Assembly (NCBI RefSeq): GCF_025965415.1 | Contig: NZ_JAOPWY010000138.1 | Location: 1-64,000, forward strand | Reading direction: 5' to 3' | Source: Nocardioides sp. | GTDB lineage: Bacteria > Actinomycetota > Actinomycetes > Propionibacteriales > Nocardioidaceae | Length of the DNA: 64,000 nt | Part shown: one piece after another, positions 1 to 9,528 of the stretch | How positions within the stretch are numbered: the first letter of the stretch is position 1 | Layout of the letters: the number at the start of each line of letters is the position of its first letter | Translations under genes and position numbers: made by a program | The notes under the pieces: model-generated | What the model saw: only the letters and a program-made list of their open reading frames with translations | Database searches by the model: none | What the model was told of the DNA's origin: nothing

Positions 1-1
1 A

Positions 2-124
2 TCCGCCCGCCGAGCGGCTCTGCCAGCATGGCTCCACGAGTACAACCACCACCGGCCCCACACCGCACTCGGCAGGTCAGCACCCATCACCAGGTTGACC
101 AACCTCACCGATCAGTACAGCTAG
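2..124 (+). mobile_element. C-terminal end of an IS481-type integrase/transposase (5' part outside window)
   Basis: Frame 2 reads ...SARRAALPAWLHEYNHHRPHTALGRSAPITRLTNLTDQYS*; the YNHHRPHTALG motif is typical of rve integrase C-termini. Too short to appear in the ORF track. Confidence 0.85.
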
Positions 125-125
125 G

Positions 126-1499
126 TCAGCTGCGGGCGAACGTGTCGGTCGACACGCGCGCCCGCAGCCCCGTCGACACCGCCGCACGGCGGTAGGCGTC
201 CAGGGCCTCTTCGGCGAGCCCAACGCCCTCGAGGAGGTCGGCGAGGTCGAACCACATCTGTGCAGCACTCTGGTCGGCGCCGATGGCCGAGAGCCGGTGC
301 ACGGCCTGCTGGTAGGCGAGCGCGGCCTGGTCCGTCGAACCCTCTGCCGCGTGGGTGCGGCCCTGGAGGGTGAGCGCCTCGGCCTCGGCCAGCGGAGCGT
401 GCCCGCCGGCGGTGGTGTGCACCTGCGCGATCAGCTCGCGGCTGGCGGCCAGGTCGCCGGCCAGGAAGGCCACCCGGGCGAGCCCGAGCAGGGTCCATGC
501 CCGGTCGACGGGAGTGGCGCTGCTCCACTCCATCTCGGCGGCCGCCTGCTCGAGGTTGTGCCGCGCCTCGACGAGGTCGGGCGGGTCCAGCTCCAGCTGC
601 AACCGGCCGACCTCGGTGCGCAGCCGCGCGAGGTTGCGGGTGTCCTGGCCCTCGCTGAGCAGCGCCAGGGCGCGCTCCGCGAGCGGCACGGCGGCCGAGA
701 CGTCGCCGCGGTTGGCCTGCATCACGCTGGCGTTCCAGTAGGCCGAGGCCCGGGCCATGGACGAGCCGAGGGACTCGGCGCGGGCGATGGCCTTGCGGCA
801 CAGGCGTACGGCGTGCGCGGTGTCGCCACGCTCGAAGTGGGCGGCGGCCACGGTGACCGCGAGCTGGACGGCTTCGTCGCAGCCGTCGAGCCCGGTCTCC
901 TCGACGCGCGCCATCACCCGCTGTCCCCACTCGATGGCGCGGCCCAGGTCGCCGGTCTCGCGGTAGATCCGGCTCAGGGCGATGCCGGCCTTGATCTGGG
1001 TCAGCCCGTCGATCGACCGGTCGTCGATCAACGACTCGAGCTCGAGGACGGCGTCGTCGTGCTGGTTGGTCGCCTCGAGGGCGCGCGCGTGGAGGAGCCG
1101 TGCGCGCTCGCGCAGGCCGTCGACGCGCGCCACGGCCAGGTGGTCGAGCGCCAGGTGGTCGAGCGCGTGCTGCAGGTGCTTGCCGGCGTCCTCGGTCTGG
1201 CCGGACTCCAGGGACAGCTCGGCGTAGTCGAGCGCCAGGCGGATCTCGTCGACCTCGCGGCGGTCCGCCTGGCCCAGCAGTGACTCCACCGACACCCCGA
1301 GCCGGAGCGCGAGGGCCTGGAGCGCGGGCGGGGTGGGCCGTCGGTGCCCGCTCTCGATGCGGGAGAGGTAGGCGACGGACATGACGTCCTTCGCCACCGC
1401 ACCCTGGGTGAGACCACGAGCCTGCCGGGCAGATCGCAACCGGAGGCCGAGCTCTCCCCGGTCGATCTGCCCGAGCAGCTCGGCGAGACGTGAGTCCAT
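126..1499 (-). CDS. XRE-family HTH regulator with TPR-like repeats
   Basis: N-terminal HTH (LRSARQARGLTQGAVAKDVMSVAYLSRIESGHRRPTPPALQALALRLGVSVESLL) followed by helical repeats. MDSRLAELL start chosen; ORF extends to 1547. Confidence 0.85.
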   Translation of the reverse strand: MDSRLAELLGQIDRGELGLRLRSARQARGLTQGAVAKDVMSVAYLSRIESGHRRPTPPALQALALRLGVSVESLLGQADRREVDEIRLALDYAELSLESGQTEDAGKHLQHALDHLALDHLAVARVDGLRERARLLHARALEATNQHDDAVLELESLIDDRSIDGLTQIKAGIALSRIYRETGDLGRAIEWGQRVMARVEETGLDGCDEAVQLAVTVAAAHFERGDTAHAVRLCRKAIARAESLGSSMARASAYWNASVMQANRGDVSAAVPLAERALALLSEGQDTRNLARLRTEVGRLQLELDPPDLVEARHNLEQAAAEMEWSSATPVDRAWTLLGLARVAFLAGDLAASRELIAQVHTTAGGHAPLAEAEALTLQGRTHAAEGSTDQAALAYQQAVHRLSAIGADQSAAQMWFDLADLLEGVGLAEEALDAYRRAAVSTGLRARVSTDTFARS

Positions 1500-1589
1500 C
1501 GGCCCATTGTGGGTCACGTTTGCCACCGACGTGTCGATTTCAGGCAACTGTATTTTCAGGGGTTTCGGTTTGGGGGTTTGGCCTGCGGG

Positions 1590-2873
1590 TCAGGTGCCGC
1601 TGTTGATCATGCCGGCACCGACGGTGACGCCTGTGGCCTCGTCGATGAGGATGAACGAACCCGTCGTCCGGTTCTTGGAGTAGGGGTCGCACAGCAGCGG
1701 CACCGTGGTGCGGAGCTGGACGCGACCGATCTCGTTGAGCCCGAGCTCGCCGGCCTCCTGGTCGCGGTGCAGCGAGTTGACGTCGAGGCGGTACTGGATG
1801 TCCTTGACCATCGCGCGACCCGTGCGGGTGGTGTGCTTGATGGCCAGCTTCTGGCGCGGACGCAGCGGCTCGTTGGTCATCCAGCAGATCATCGCGTCGA
1901 TGTCCTGGCTGGGCTTGGGGGCGTTCTTGGGCCGGGCGATCATGTCGCCGCGCGAGACGTCGACGTCGTCCTCGAGGTGCACGGTCACCGACATCGGCGG
2001 GAACGCCTCGGAGATCTCGGTGTCGAAGAGCTCCACGCGCGAGATGGTCGACGTCATGCCGCTGGGCAGGACGACGACCTCGTCGCCCTTCTTCAGCACG
2101 CCACCGGCCACCTGACCGGCGTAGCCGCGGTAGTCGTGGTAGGCGTCGGACTTGGGACGGATGACGTACTGCACCGGGAAGCGGGTGTCGACGAGGTCGC
2201 GGTCGGAGGCGACGTGGACGTGCTCGAGGTGGTGCATCAGCGTCGGCCCGGAGTACCACGGCGTGTTCTCGGAGCGGTTGACGACGTTGTCGCCCTGGAG
2301 CGCCGAGATCGGGATGACCTCGAGGTCCGGGATGTTGAGCTTCGTCGCGAAGGAGCTGAACTCCTTGTGGATCTTCTCGTAGACCTCCTCCGACCAGTCG
2401 ACGAGGTCCATCTTGTTGATCGCCAGCACGAGGTGCGGCACGCGCAGCAGCGAGAGCAGCACGGCGTGACGGCGCGACTGCTCGGTGAGGCCCTGGCGGG
2501 CGTCGACGAGCACGAGGCCGAGGTCGGCGGTGGAGGCACCGGTGACCATGTTGCGGGTGTACTGGATGTGGCCCGGGGTGTCGGCGATGATGAACTTGCG
2601 GGTCGGCGTCGCGAAGTAGCGGTAGGCCACGTCGATGGTGATGCCCTGCTCGCGCTCGGAGCGCAGCCCGTCGGTCAGCAGCGCCAGGTCGGTGTAGTCG
2701 TAGCCCTTGGACTGGCTGGTCGACTCGACCGCCTCGAGCTGGTCCTCGAAGATCGACTTGGAGTCGAGCAGCAGGCGCCCGATGAGAGTCGACTTGCCGT
2801 CGTCGACCGAGCCGGCGGTCGCGAACCTGAGCAGGTCCATCTCGTCGGGGTTGTGGGACTCGGTGCTGGCCAT
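1590..2873 (-). CDS. cysN: Sulfate adenylyltransferase subunit 1 (GTPase)
   Basis: TAGSVDDGKSTLIGRLL P-loop, DTPGHIQYTRNM, NKMDLVDW; adjacent to cysD with 1-bp overlap. Confidence 0.96.
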   Translation of the reverse strand: MASTESHNPDEMDLLRFATAGSVDDGKSTLIGRLLLDSKSIFEDQLEAVESTSQSKGYDYTDLALLTDGLRSEREQGITIDVAYRYFATPTRKFIIADTPGHIQYTRNMVTGASTADLGLVLVDARQGLTEQSRRHAVLLSLLRVPHLVLAINKMDLVDWSEEVYEKIHKEFSSFATKLNIPDLEVIPISALQGDNVVNRSENTPWYSGPTLMHHLEHVHVASDRDLVDTRFPVQYVIRPKSDAYHDYRGYAGQVAGGVLKKGDEVVVLPSGMTSTISRVELFDTEISEAFPPMSVTVHLEDDVDVSRGDMIARPKNAPKPSQDIDAMICWMTNEPLRPRQKLAIKHTTRTGRAMVKDIQYRLDVNSLHRDQEAGELGLNEIGRVQLRTTVPLLCDPYSKNRTTGSFILIDEATGVTVGAGMINSGT

Positions 2874-3787
2874 CAGAAGTAGCCTTCCTTCTTGCGGTCT
2901 TCCATGGCGGCCTCGGAGAACCGGTCGTCGCCGCGGGTGGCGCCGCGCTCGGTCACGCGGGCAATGGCGATCTCGTCGATGATGGCCGCGGTGTCGGTCG
3001 CGACGGACTCGACGCAGCCGGTCTGGGTGCGGTCACCCACGGTGCGGAACCGGACCATCTTGGTCTCGACGGTCTCGCCGCTCTTGGCCTGGATCTCCGG
3101 GCCGATCGACAGCAGCATGCCGTCGCGCTCGACGACCTCGCGCTCGTGGGCGAAGTAGATCGAGGGGATCTCGATCTGCTCGCGGTGGATGTAGTGCCAG
3201 ATGTCGAGCTCGGTCCAGTTGGACAGCGGGAAGATCCGCATGTGCTCGCCGGCGTGGATGCGCCCGTTGTAGAGGCTCCACAGCTCGGGGCGCTGCATCT
3301 TGGGGTCCCACTGGCCGAAGTCGTCGCGGTGGGAGTAGACGCGCTCCTTGGCGCGGGCCTTCTCCTCGTCGCGGCGACCGCCACCGAAGGCGGCGGTGAA
3401 GCCGTTCTCCTCGATGGCGTTGAGCAGCGCGCCGATCTGCTGGCGGTTGCGGCTGGTCTTGCCGTCGTCGACGACGTGACCGGCGGCGATGGCGTCCTCG
3501 ACGGAGGCGATGATCATCCGCGCGCCGAGCCGCTCGACCCACGAGTCGCGGGTGGAGAGCACCTCGTCGAAGTCCAGGCCGGTGTCGACCTGGAGGAGCG
3601 GGAACGGGAGCTTGGCCGGGAAGAACGCCTTCTCCGCGAGGCGGAGCATGACGATGGAGTCCTTGCCACCGGAGAACATCAGGACCGGCTTCTCGAACTC
3701 GGCGGCGACCTCACGGAAGATGTGGATCGACTCTGCCTCGAGCTGGTCCAGCTGACTCAGCTGGTAGTCGACGTGGGTGTTGGTCAT
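2873..3787 (-). CDS. cysD: Sulfate adenylyltransferase subunit 2
   Basis: FSGGKDSIVMLRLAEKAF PP-loop, VDTGLDFDEV, AFGGGRRDEEKARAKER. Confidence 0.96.
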   Translation of the reverse strand: MTNTHVDYQLSQLDQLEAESIHIFREVAAEFEKPVLMFSGGKDSIVMLRLAEKAFFPAKLPFPLLQVDTGLDFDEVLSTRDSWVERLGARMIIASVEDAIAAGHVVDDGKTSRNRQQIGALLNAIEENGFTAAFGGGRRDEEKARAKERVYSHRDDFGQWDPKMQRPELWSLYNGRIHAGEHMRIFPLSNWTELDIWHYIHREQIEIPSIYFAHEREVVERDGMLLSIGPEIQAKSGETVETKMVRFRTVGDRTQTGCVESVATDTAAIIDEIAIARVTERGATRGDDRFSEAAMEDRKKEGYF

Positions 3788-3889
3788 GGCGCAGCAGGGG
3801 CCTCTCTAGGGACAGCAGCCATCATCGTAGCGACGGCGGTCGCCTCGGAGAATTCGCACACCCGCCTCGCGTCGGACAGACTCGCCCGA

Positions 3890-5059
3890 ATGAGCCGCAC
3901 CTCTCCACTCGTCCCCTGCTCACGACCGGGCCAGCGACTGCTGTCCGGCCTCCTCGCGCTGGCCTTCGTCACGGCCGCCTGCTCCTCCACCGAGGACGCC
4001 GGGACGCCGTCGTACGAGCCGAGCGACGCCGTGGAGGTGCAGGTGCTGCCCCAGATGGCTGCCACCGGTGAGGACGTCGAGGCCGCCGACGACGCCGCGT
4101 GGGTCGTGGACGCGACGGTCGCGGACGCCGAGGAAGGCACCGCCGTCACCCTCTACGCCACAACCGCGGACGACGGCTGGGAGGCCGTCTCAGAGGGAGA
4201 GACCGACGAGGACGGTGCGGTGGCCCTGACCACGCGGACCGCCGGCCGGCTGCAGGTGGTGGTGGGCGAGGGCGACGACGCGATCGGCGCCGAGGCCTCG
4301 ACCGACGACGCCCCGGAGGCGACGTTCACCGACGACTTCGACGAGGACACCGTCGACGAGGCCGACGGCAGCTGGACCAGCCGCACCCAGGGCCACATCG
4401 GAGTGCGCACCTGCTCGCGGGCCGACCCCAGCGGCGCCGAGGTCGGCGACGGCGTGCTCGTGCTGAGCGTGCTGGAGGACCCCGACAAGGACCTGTGCCA
4501 GCCCAACGGCAAGCGCAAGAAGTTCCCCTTCCGGCTCAACGGCCACGTCGGCACCGAGGGTCGCTATGGCTTCACCTACGGCTTCGCGGCCGCGCGGATC
4601 AAGACGCAGTCGGCCCGCGGCCAGCACGCCGCCTTCTGGATGCAGGCGGTCGGCGGCCAGTCGGCGGGCGGCGCGAAGAAGGGCGGCGCCGAGATCGACG
4701 TCATGGAGTACTTCGGCGACGACCACCCCCAGGGCGGTCTGACGAGCTTCACCTACTTCCTCGACGAGGACGGCGAGAAGCAAACCGTCGGCGGCTGGCT
4801 GCCCGACGTCAAGGAGTACGACGACGACTGGGCCAGCGCGTACCACGTCTACTCCGTCGAGTGGACTCCCGACGAGTACGTCTTCCGGATCGACGGCCAG
4901 GTCACCCAGCGCCTCGAGGGCGAGACCTCGGGACGCGAGGAGTTCCTCATCCTGAGCCTGCTCTCCTCCGACTACGAGCTGCCGCGCTTCAACGGCGAGC
5001 TGCCCGAGCAGATGGAGGTCGACTGGGCGCGGGTGTGGGAGACCGGTCCGGCTTCGTGA
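3890..5059 (+). CDS. Secreted/lipoprotein glycoside hydrolase family 16-like protein
   Basis: Lipobox-like ...LLALAFVTAACSS; GH16 catalytic motif GGAEIDVMEYFGDDHP. Start at MSRTSPL inside a longer spurious ORF (3146..5059). Confidence 0.85.
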   Translation: MSRTSPLVPCSRPGQRLLSGLLALAFVTAACSSTEDAGTPSYEPSDAVEVQVLPQMAATGEDVEAADDAAWVVDATVADAEEGTAVTLYATTADDGWEAVSEGETDEDGAVALTTRTAGRLQVVVGEGDDAIGAEASTDDAPEATFTDDFDEDTVDEADGSWTSRTQGHIGVRTCSRADPSGAEVGDGVLVLSVLEDPDKDLCQPNGKRKKFPFRLNGHVGTEGRYGFTYGFAAARIKTQSARGQHAAFWMQAVGGQSAGGAKKGGAEIDVMEYFGDDHPQGGLTSFTYFLDEDGEKQTVGGWLPDVKEYDDDWASAYHVYSVEWTPDEYVFRIDGQVTQRLEGETSGREEFLILSLLSSDYELPRFNGELPEQMEVDWARVWETGPAS

Positions 5060-5077
5060 CGGCGCCGGTGCGCCTCC

Positions 5078-5515
5078 TCAACCCGCGACCGGCGAGTCCA
5101 GCACGAGGGTGATCGGGCCGTCGTTGACGCTCTCGACCCGCATGTCGGCCCCGAACCGGCCACGCTCGACGTGGGCGCCGAGCCGCTCGAGCTCGGCGCA
5201 CACGGCGTCGTAGAGGGGCTCGCTCACCGGGCCGGGCGCCGCCGCCTGCCAGGTGGGCCGGCGGCCCTTGCGTGCGTCGCCGTACAGCGTGAACTGGCTG
5301 ACCACCAGCACCGGCGCACCGACGTCGCTCGCGCTCTGCTCGTCGCGCAGGAGCCGCAGGTCCCAGACCTTGCGTGCCGTCCAGGCGACCTCGGTCGGGC
5401 CGTCGTCGTGGGTGACGCCGAGGTAGACGAGCAGGCCGGGTCGGTCGAGCTGCCCGACCACCTCGCCGTCGACCCGGACGCTGGCGGACAGGACCCGCTG
5501 GATGACGGCACGCAT
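5078..5515 (-). CDS. dtd: D-aminoacyl-tRNA deacylase
   Basis: [62 protein letters not shown]. Confidence 0.95.
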   Translation of the reverse strand: MRAVIQRVLSASVRVDGEVVGQLDRPGLLVYLGVTHDDGPTEVAWTARKVWDLRLLRDEQSASDVGAPVLVVSQFTLYGDARKGRRPTWQAAAPGPVSEPLYDAVCAELERLGAHVERGRFGADMRVESVNDGPITLVLDSPVAG

Positions 5516-5532
5516 GGTGCAAGGATGCCGCC

Positions 5533-6372
5533 ATGTCCACCAGCACTCCCGCCGACGCCCTCCTGGTCACGGTCGCCCCCACCGGCGCCGAGACCGCCAA
5601 GGCCGACTGCCCGCAGCTCCCCACCACCCCCGAGGAGATCGCGCGCACCGCAGCCGAGTGCGAGGCTGCCGGCGCGGCGATGATCCACCTCCACGTCCGC
5701 GACACCTCGCACCAGCCCACGCTCGACCAGCCCCTGCTCCGCGAGTGGGTCGACGCCGTGCGCTCGTCCTCGTCCCTGGTCGTGCAGCTCTCCACCGGCG
5801 GATCCGTGCACGACCCGCTGGACGAGCGGCTCAAGGTGCTCGACGCCGCGCCGGACTCCTGCTCGCTGACGATGGGCACGACCAACTTCGGTGACGACGT
5901 CTTCCTCAACCCCTGGCCCTTCGTGAAGGACCTCTACCAGCTCGCCCTCGAGCGCGGCGTGGCCCCGGAGTTCGAGCTCTTCGACCTCGGCCAGGTGCAC
6001 GCGCTCGGTCGCCTGGTCCGGGAGTACGGCGTGCCGGCCGGTGGCAAGGTGCACGTCGACTTCGTGATGGGCGTCCCCGGCGGCATGCCGGGCACCGCCC
6101 CCGCCCTCGTGGCGGGCGTCTCGGCCCTCCCGCCGGAGGTGACGTCGTGGTCGGCGACCGGCATCGGCCGCTCGACCCTCGCCGTGGCGATGGCATCCCT
6201 GTCGATGGGCGGCCACCTGCGCGTGGGCATGGAGGACGTGCTCACCATCAGTCGCGGCGTGCCGGTCGAGTCCAACGCCCAGCTCGTCTCACGCGCGGTC
6301 GACCTGGGGCGGATCGCGCAACGTACGCCGATGACGCCGCCGCAGTGCCGGGAGCTGCTCGGCCTGGCCTGA
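5533..6372 (+). CDS. BKACE / 3-keto-5-aminohexanoate cleavage enzyme family (DUF849)
   Basis: [51 protein letters not shown] motifs. Confidence 0.85.
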   Translation: MSTSTPADALLVTVAPTGAETAKADCPQLPTTPEEIARTAAECEAAGAAMIHLHVRDTSHQPTLDQPLLREWVDAVRSSSSLVVQLSTGGSVHDPLDERLKVLDAAPDSCSLTMGTTNFGDDVFLNPWPFVKDLYQLALERGVAPEFELFDLGQVHALGRLVREYGVPAGGKVHVDFVMGVPGGMPGTAPALVAGVSALPPEVTSWSATGIGRSTLAVAMASLSMGGHLRVGMEDVLTISRGVPVESNAQLVSRAVDLGRIAQRTPMTPPQCRELLGLA

Positions 6373-6758
6373 GGCCTGTGGGGAGCCGCTTCACCTCTCG
6401 CGCGTCGGCTCCGCGAGTCCGGATCGAGCGAGGTCGTGCTCGCCACCCTGCTCGTGACCGGACCTACCCGCCCACCCAGCTGGACCACGAGGGATGGTCG
6501 CGCTGGGTTCCCGGCGACGACCTCGAGCTCCGGGACACACGCGCCTGGATCGCCTGCCTCGCCGTCGCCACGCACGCCGCACGCGCGGGGTGACGAGACC
6601 TGACCGCTGCCCGCAAGGACTCGTGCAGACAAACACGGGGCCTCGCCCGGTCGATCGAAAGTTCTCGCGCGAGCCCCGAGCCGTCATGTGCCGCGTGCAC
6701 GCAAGTTCTCGATCGCAGGCCGGGGGTCTGCGGCCTGCGTGCACCACACCTTGCGGCC

Positions 6759-7769
6759 TCAGGAGCCGTCGATCTTCTTCATCCCGACCACGCCCGGTTG
6801 ATAGGAGGGGTCCTCGAGCTCGGCGATGGTCGGGGAGCCGAACATCGGCAGCCCTTGCCGCTTGCGCAGGAAGCCCCACACGATCGGCAGCACCAGCAGC
6901 ACGGCGATGCCGACGCCCGCGATGAGCATCGGGTGGGTCTCGTCGTCGCCGGCGCCGAGCGGCGCCCAGCCGGCCTTGTCGAGCAGCGCCACGCCGCTCA
7001 TCGTCAGCACGACGACGATGCCGCGGCGGATGAAGGACTGCGGCACGCGCGGGGCGATGGCCGAGCCGAGCAGGGTGCCGGGGACGGAGCCGATCACGAG
7101 GGGGACGAGGATGCCCCAGTCGAGGCCGTGGAGGGCGATGTTGGAGATGGCGGCGGCCAGGACGAGCGGGACGGCCTGGACGAGGTCGGTGCCGACGAGC
7201 TTCACCGCGGAGAGGCCGGGGTAGAGCATGAGCAGCGCGATCATGATGACCGACCCCGAGCCGACGCTGGTGATGCCAACCAGCAGGCCACCGAGCGCGC
7301 CGACGAGGATGGTCGGGACGGGGCGGATGGTCGGGTGCTCGTCGGGGTGGTGACCGCCGCGCACGCGCAGCAGGTTGAGGTAGAGACGCAGGGCGTACGT
7401 CGCTGCCGCGAGCAGCAGCGCGAAGCCGATGCAGAGCTTGAGGGTGTCGTCGATGTCCTCGGGGTCGACCACCCACGAGACGAGGTGCGGCCCGAGGAGC
7501 GCCATCGGGATCGACCCGATCATCAGCCAGCCGGCGAGCTGCATGTTGGGCGAGCCCTCGCGCTTGTGCACGATCGCGCCGCCGGTCTTGTAGATCGCGG
7601 CCGCGGTGAGGTCGGCGGTCACGACCGTGGCGGCCTCGCCGACGCCGAGGAAGATCAGGGCCGGGGTCATGAGGGCGCCGCCGCCCATGCCGGTCAGGCC
7701 GACCACGACGCCGACGAAGAAGCCGGCCGCGAGGATCGAGAAGAACGTGACGGTGAGGAACTCGAGCAT
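6759..7769 (-). CDS. TauE/SafE sulfite exporter family membrane protein
   Basis: MLEFLTVTFFSILAAGFFVGVVVGLTGMGGGALMTPALIFLGV; multiple TM segments; GSGSVIMIALL second repeat. Confidence 0.9.
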   Translation of the reverse strand: MLEFLTVTFFSILAAGFFVGVVVGLTGMGGGALMTPALIFLGVGEAATVVTADLTAAAIYKTGGAIVHKREGSPNMQLAGWLMIGSIPMALLGPHLVSWVVDPEDIDDTLKLCIGFALLLAAATYALRLYLNLLRVRGGHHPDEHPTIRPVPTILVGALGGLLVGITSVGSGSVIMIALLMLYPGLSAVKLVGTDLVQAVPLVLAAAISNIALHGLDWGILVPLVIGSVPGTLLGSAIAPRVPQSFIRRGIVVVLTMSGVALLDKAGWAPLGAGDDETHPMLIAGVGIAVLLVLPIVWGFLRKRQGLPMFGSPTIAELEDPSYQPGVVGMKKIDGS

Positions 7770-8296
7770 CAGCGGTCTCCCACGAGTCGTGGCACGATCA
7801 GGCGCAGCATGTCGGTGATTGTGCCGGTTGCCTTCCGGGCCGCCGCCTTCCCGCGCCGGTAGGGGTCCGCCACGTCGTGCTCCGGGGCCGCGGGCGTACG
7901 CCGTTGGCCCGCGGCGACCACGAGGTCGGCCCCGGTCAGGTCGGGGATCTCGGCGATGGTGGCGGCGAACTGCCCGAGCGTGAACACCTGGCGGTGCAGC
8001 TGGGGGAAGTCGTCGAGGATGTGCTGACGGTGCGCCTGCTGCGCGGTCAGCACCAGGTCTGCGTCGGCGAGCAGGGAGGAGTCGAGGTGCCGGCTGCGGA
8101 AGGCGTCGTACGACAGCCCCGGGGGCAGGGTCGGGACCATGTCGGGGTTCATCCGCTGGCCCTGACGTGCGTGCGTGCCGGCGCTGCTGAAGACCACGCC
8201 CGTCGACCCGGCGAGGTCGCGCGCGATCAGCTCCATGGCGGGCGAGCGACAGATGTTGGCGGTGCACACGAAGAGCACCCGCAGCGGCTCGGTCAT
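7769..8296 (-). CDS. Low molecular weight protein-tyrosine-phosphatase / arsenate-reductase-like
   Basis: MTEPLRVLFVCTANICRSPAMELIA (CX5R loop) and late VADPYRRG (Asp-Pro); overlaps cysC by 4 bp and tauE by 1 bp. Confidence 0.88.
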   Translation of the reverse strand: MTEPLRVLFVCTANICRSPAMELIARDLAGSTGVVFSSAGTHARQGQRMNPDMVPTLPPGLSYDAFRSRHLDSSLLADADLVLTAQQAHRQHILDDFPQLHRQVFTLGQFAATIAEIPDLTGADLVVAAGQRRTPAAPEHDVADPYRRGKAAARKATGTITDMLRLIVPRLVGDR

Positions 8297-9486
8297 GCGG
8301 TGGCGGTGCCGCGCCGGGCGAGGTGGAGGAAGCCGGCCTCGTCGAGCGCGACCAGCACGTCGTCGAGCGCGTCCTCGATCGTGCGACCCGTGGTGTCGAC
8401 GCGCACGGCCGGGTCGTCCGGCTCCTCGTAGGGCGAGGAGATGCCGGTGAACTCGGGGATCTCGCCGGCCCGCGCCTTGGCGTACAGGCCCTTGCGGTCG
8501 CGGCGCTCGCACTCCTCGAGCGGGGTCGCGACGTGAATGAGGAAGAACGCGCCGCCGGCGTCCTCGACCATCTCCTGCACCTGCTCGCGCGTCTCGGCGA
8601 AGGGCGCGATGGGCGAGCAGACCGCGACACCGCCGTGGCGGGCGATCTCGGCGGCCACCCACCCGATGCGGCGGATGTTGGTCTCGCGGTCGGCCTTGGA
8701 GAAGGTCAGCCCGGCCGAGAGGTGCCGGCGTACGACGTCGCCGTCCAGGCTGGTCACGGAGCGGCCGCCCTGCTCGAGCAGCAGGTCCATCAGGGCGCGG
8801 GCGAGCGTGGACTTGCCGCTGCCGGACAGGCCGGTGAAGAACAGCACGAGCCCCTGTGACTCGGGCTCCGGCCGGTCCGCGGCAACGATCGCGGCGACGG
8901 CCTCGGGGAAGTCCCCGCCGATGGTCGGGTCGCCCAGCGCATGGACCGGGTCGGGCCCGGCGTAGGTCGCGACCACCTGCGCGCCCAGCTCGTGGTCGAC
9001 GTCGGCGTCACCGTGGGAGGGGAGGGGTACGGCGACGACGCCGGCGTCGTCGAGCAGGTCGGCGGCGGCGAGCGACGCCCGCACCAGCGCCACGGGGGAG
9101 AGCGAGGCGGTGCCGGTGCCCATGAGGGCCACCAGGACCACGCGACCGAGGCCGCGGAGCTCGTCGAGCTCGGCGTGGGTCAGGGCGTCGACCACCGGGA
9201 CGAACGTGGCCCCCGCGTGCTGCTCGCGCACCTGCGCCGGCGTGAGGTGCAGGCGGCGGAACGGGCCGTACTGGGCGTGGGTCAGCGGCTCGAGCGTCCC
9301 GTCGGCCGCGACCCGGGCCAGCGGCAGGCCCTCGGGGTCCACCAGCTCGGCCTCGTCCACCCCCTCGGGCAGGTCGAGCGTCACCGCGCTCCCGGGCTCG
9401 TTGAAGCGGGTGAGCGGCGCATAGGCCCCGGAGACGAGGAGCTCCAGGTCGTCGAGCTCGGTCGGCGTGGGGCAGTGCTGGATCAC
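8293..9486 (-). CDS. cysC: Adenylyl-sulfate kinase with N-terminal ATP-sulfurylase PUA-like domain
   Basis: C-term VLFFTGLSGSGKSTLARALMDLLLEQGGRSVTSLDGDVVRRHLSAGLTFSKADRETNIRRIGWVA; N-term LDDLELLVSGAYAPLTRFNEPG as in ATP sulfurylase. GTG start inferred at VIQHCPTP. Confidence 0.9.
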   Translation of the reverse strand: MIQHCPTPTELDDLELLVSGAYAPLTRFNEPGSAVTLDLPEGVDEAELVDPEGLPLARVAADGTLEPLTHAQYGPFRRLHLTPAQVREQHAGATFVPVVDALTHAELDELRGLGRVVLVALMGTGTASLSPVALVRASLAAADLLDDAGVVAVPLPSHGDADVDHELGAQVVATYAGPDPVHALGDPTIGGDFPEAVAAIVAADRPEPESQGLVLFFTGLSGSGKSTLARALMDLLLEQGGRSVTSLDGDVVRRHLSAGLTFSKADRETNIRRIGWVAAEIARHGGVAVCSPIAPFAETREQVQEMVEDAGGAFFLIHVATPLEECERRDRKGLYAKARAGEIPEFTGISSPYEEPDDPAVRVDTTGRTIEDALDDVLVALDEAGFLHLARRGTATA

Positions 9487-9528
9487 CGGCTCATCTTGGC
9501 AGACACACCGGCTGGGTAGCCTGCCCGC

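Noticed and set aside
1509-2882. 457-aa plus-strand ORF
   Set aside because: Antisense to cysN; no domain signature.
3146-3889. N-terminal part of the 637-aa ORF 3146..5059
   Set aside because: Antisense to cysD; the real GH16 protein starts at 3890 with a lipoprotein signal.
6147-6593. Possible small gene between the BKACE gene and tauE
   Set aside because: Overlaps the BKACE CDS out of frame; the unique part has no conserved motif.
6798-7862. 354-aa plus-strand ORF and 7877..8431, 8323..8859 plus-strand ORFs
   Set aside because: Antisense to tauE, LMW-PTP and cysC; spurious.
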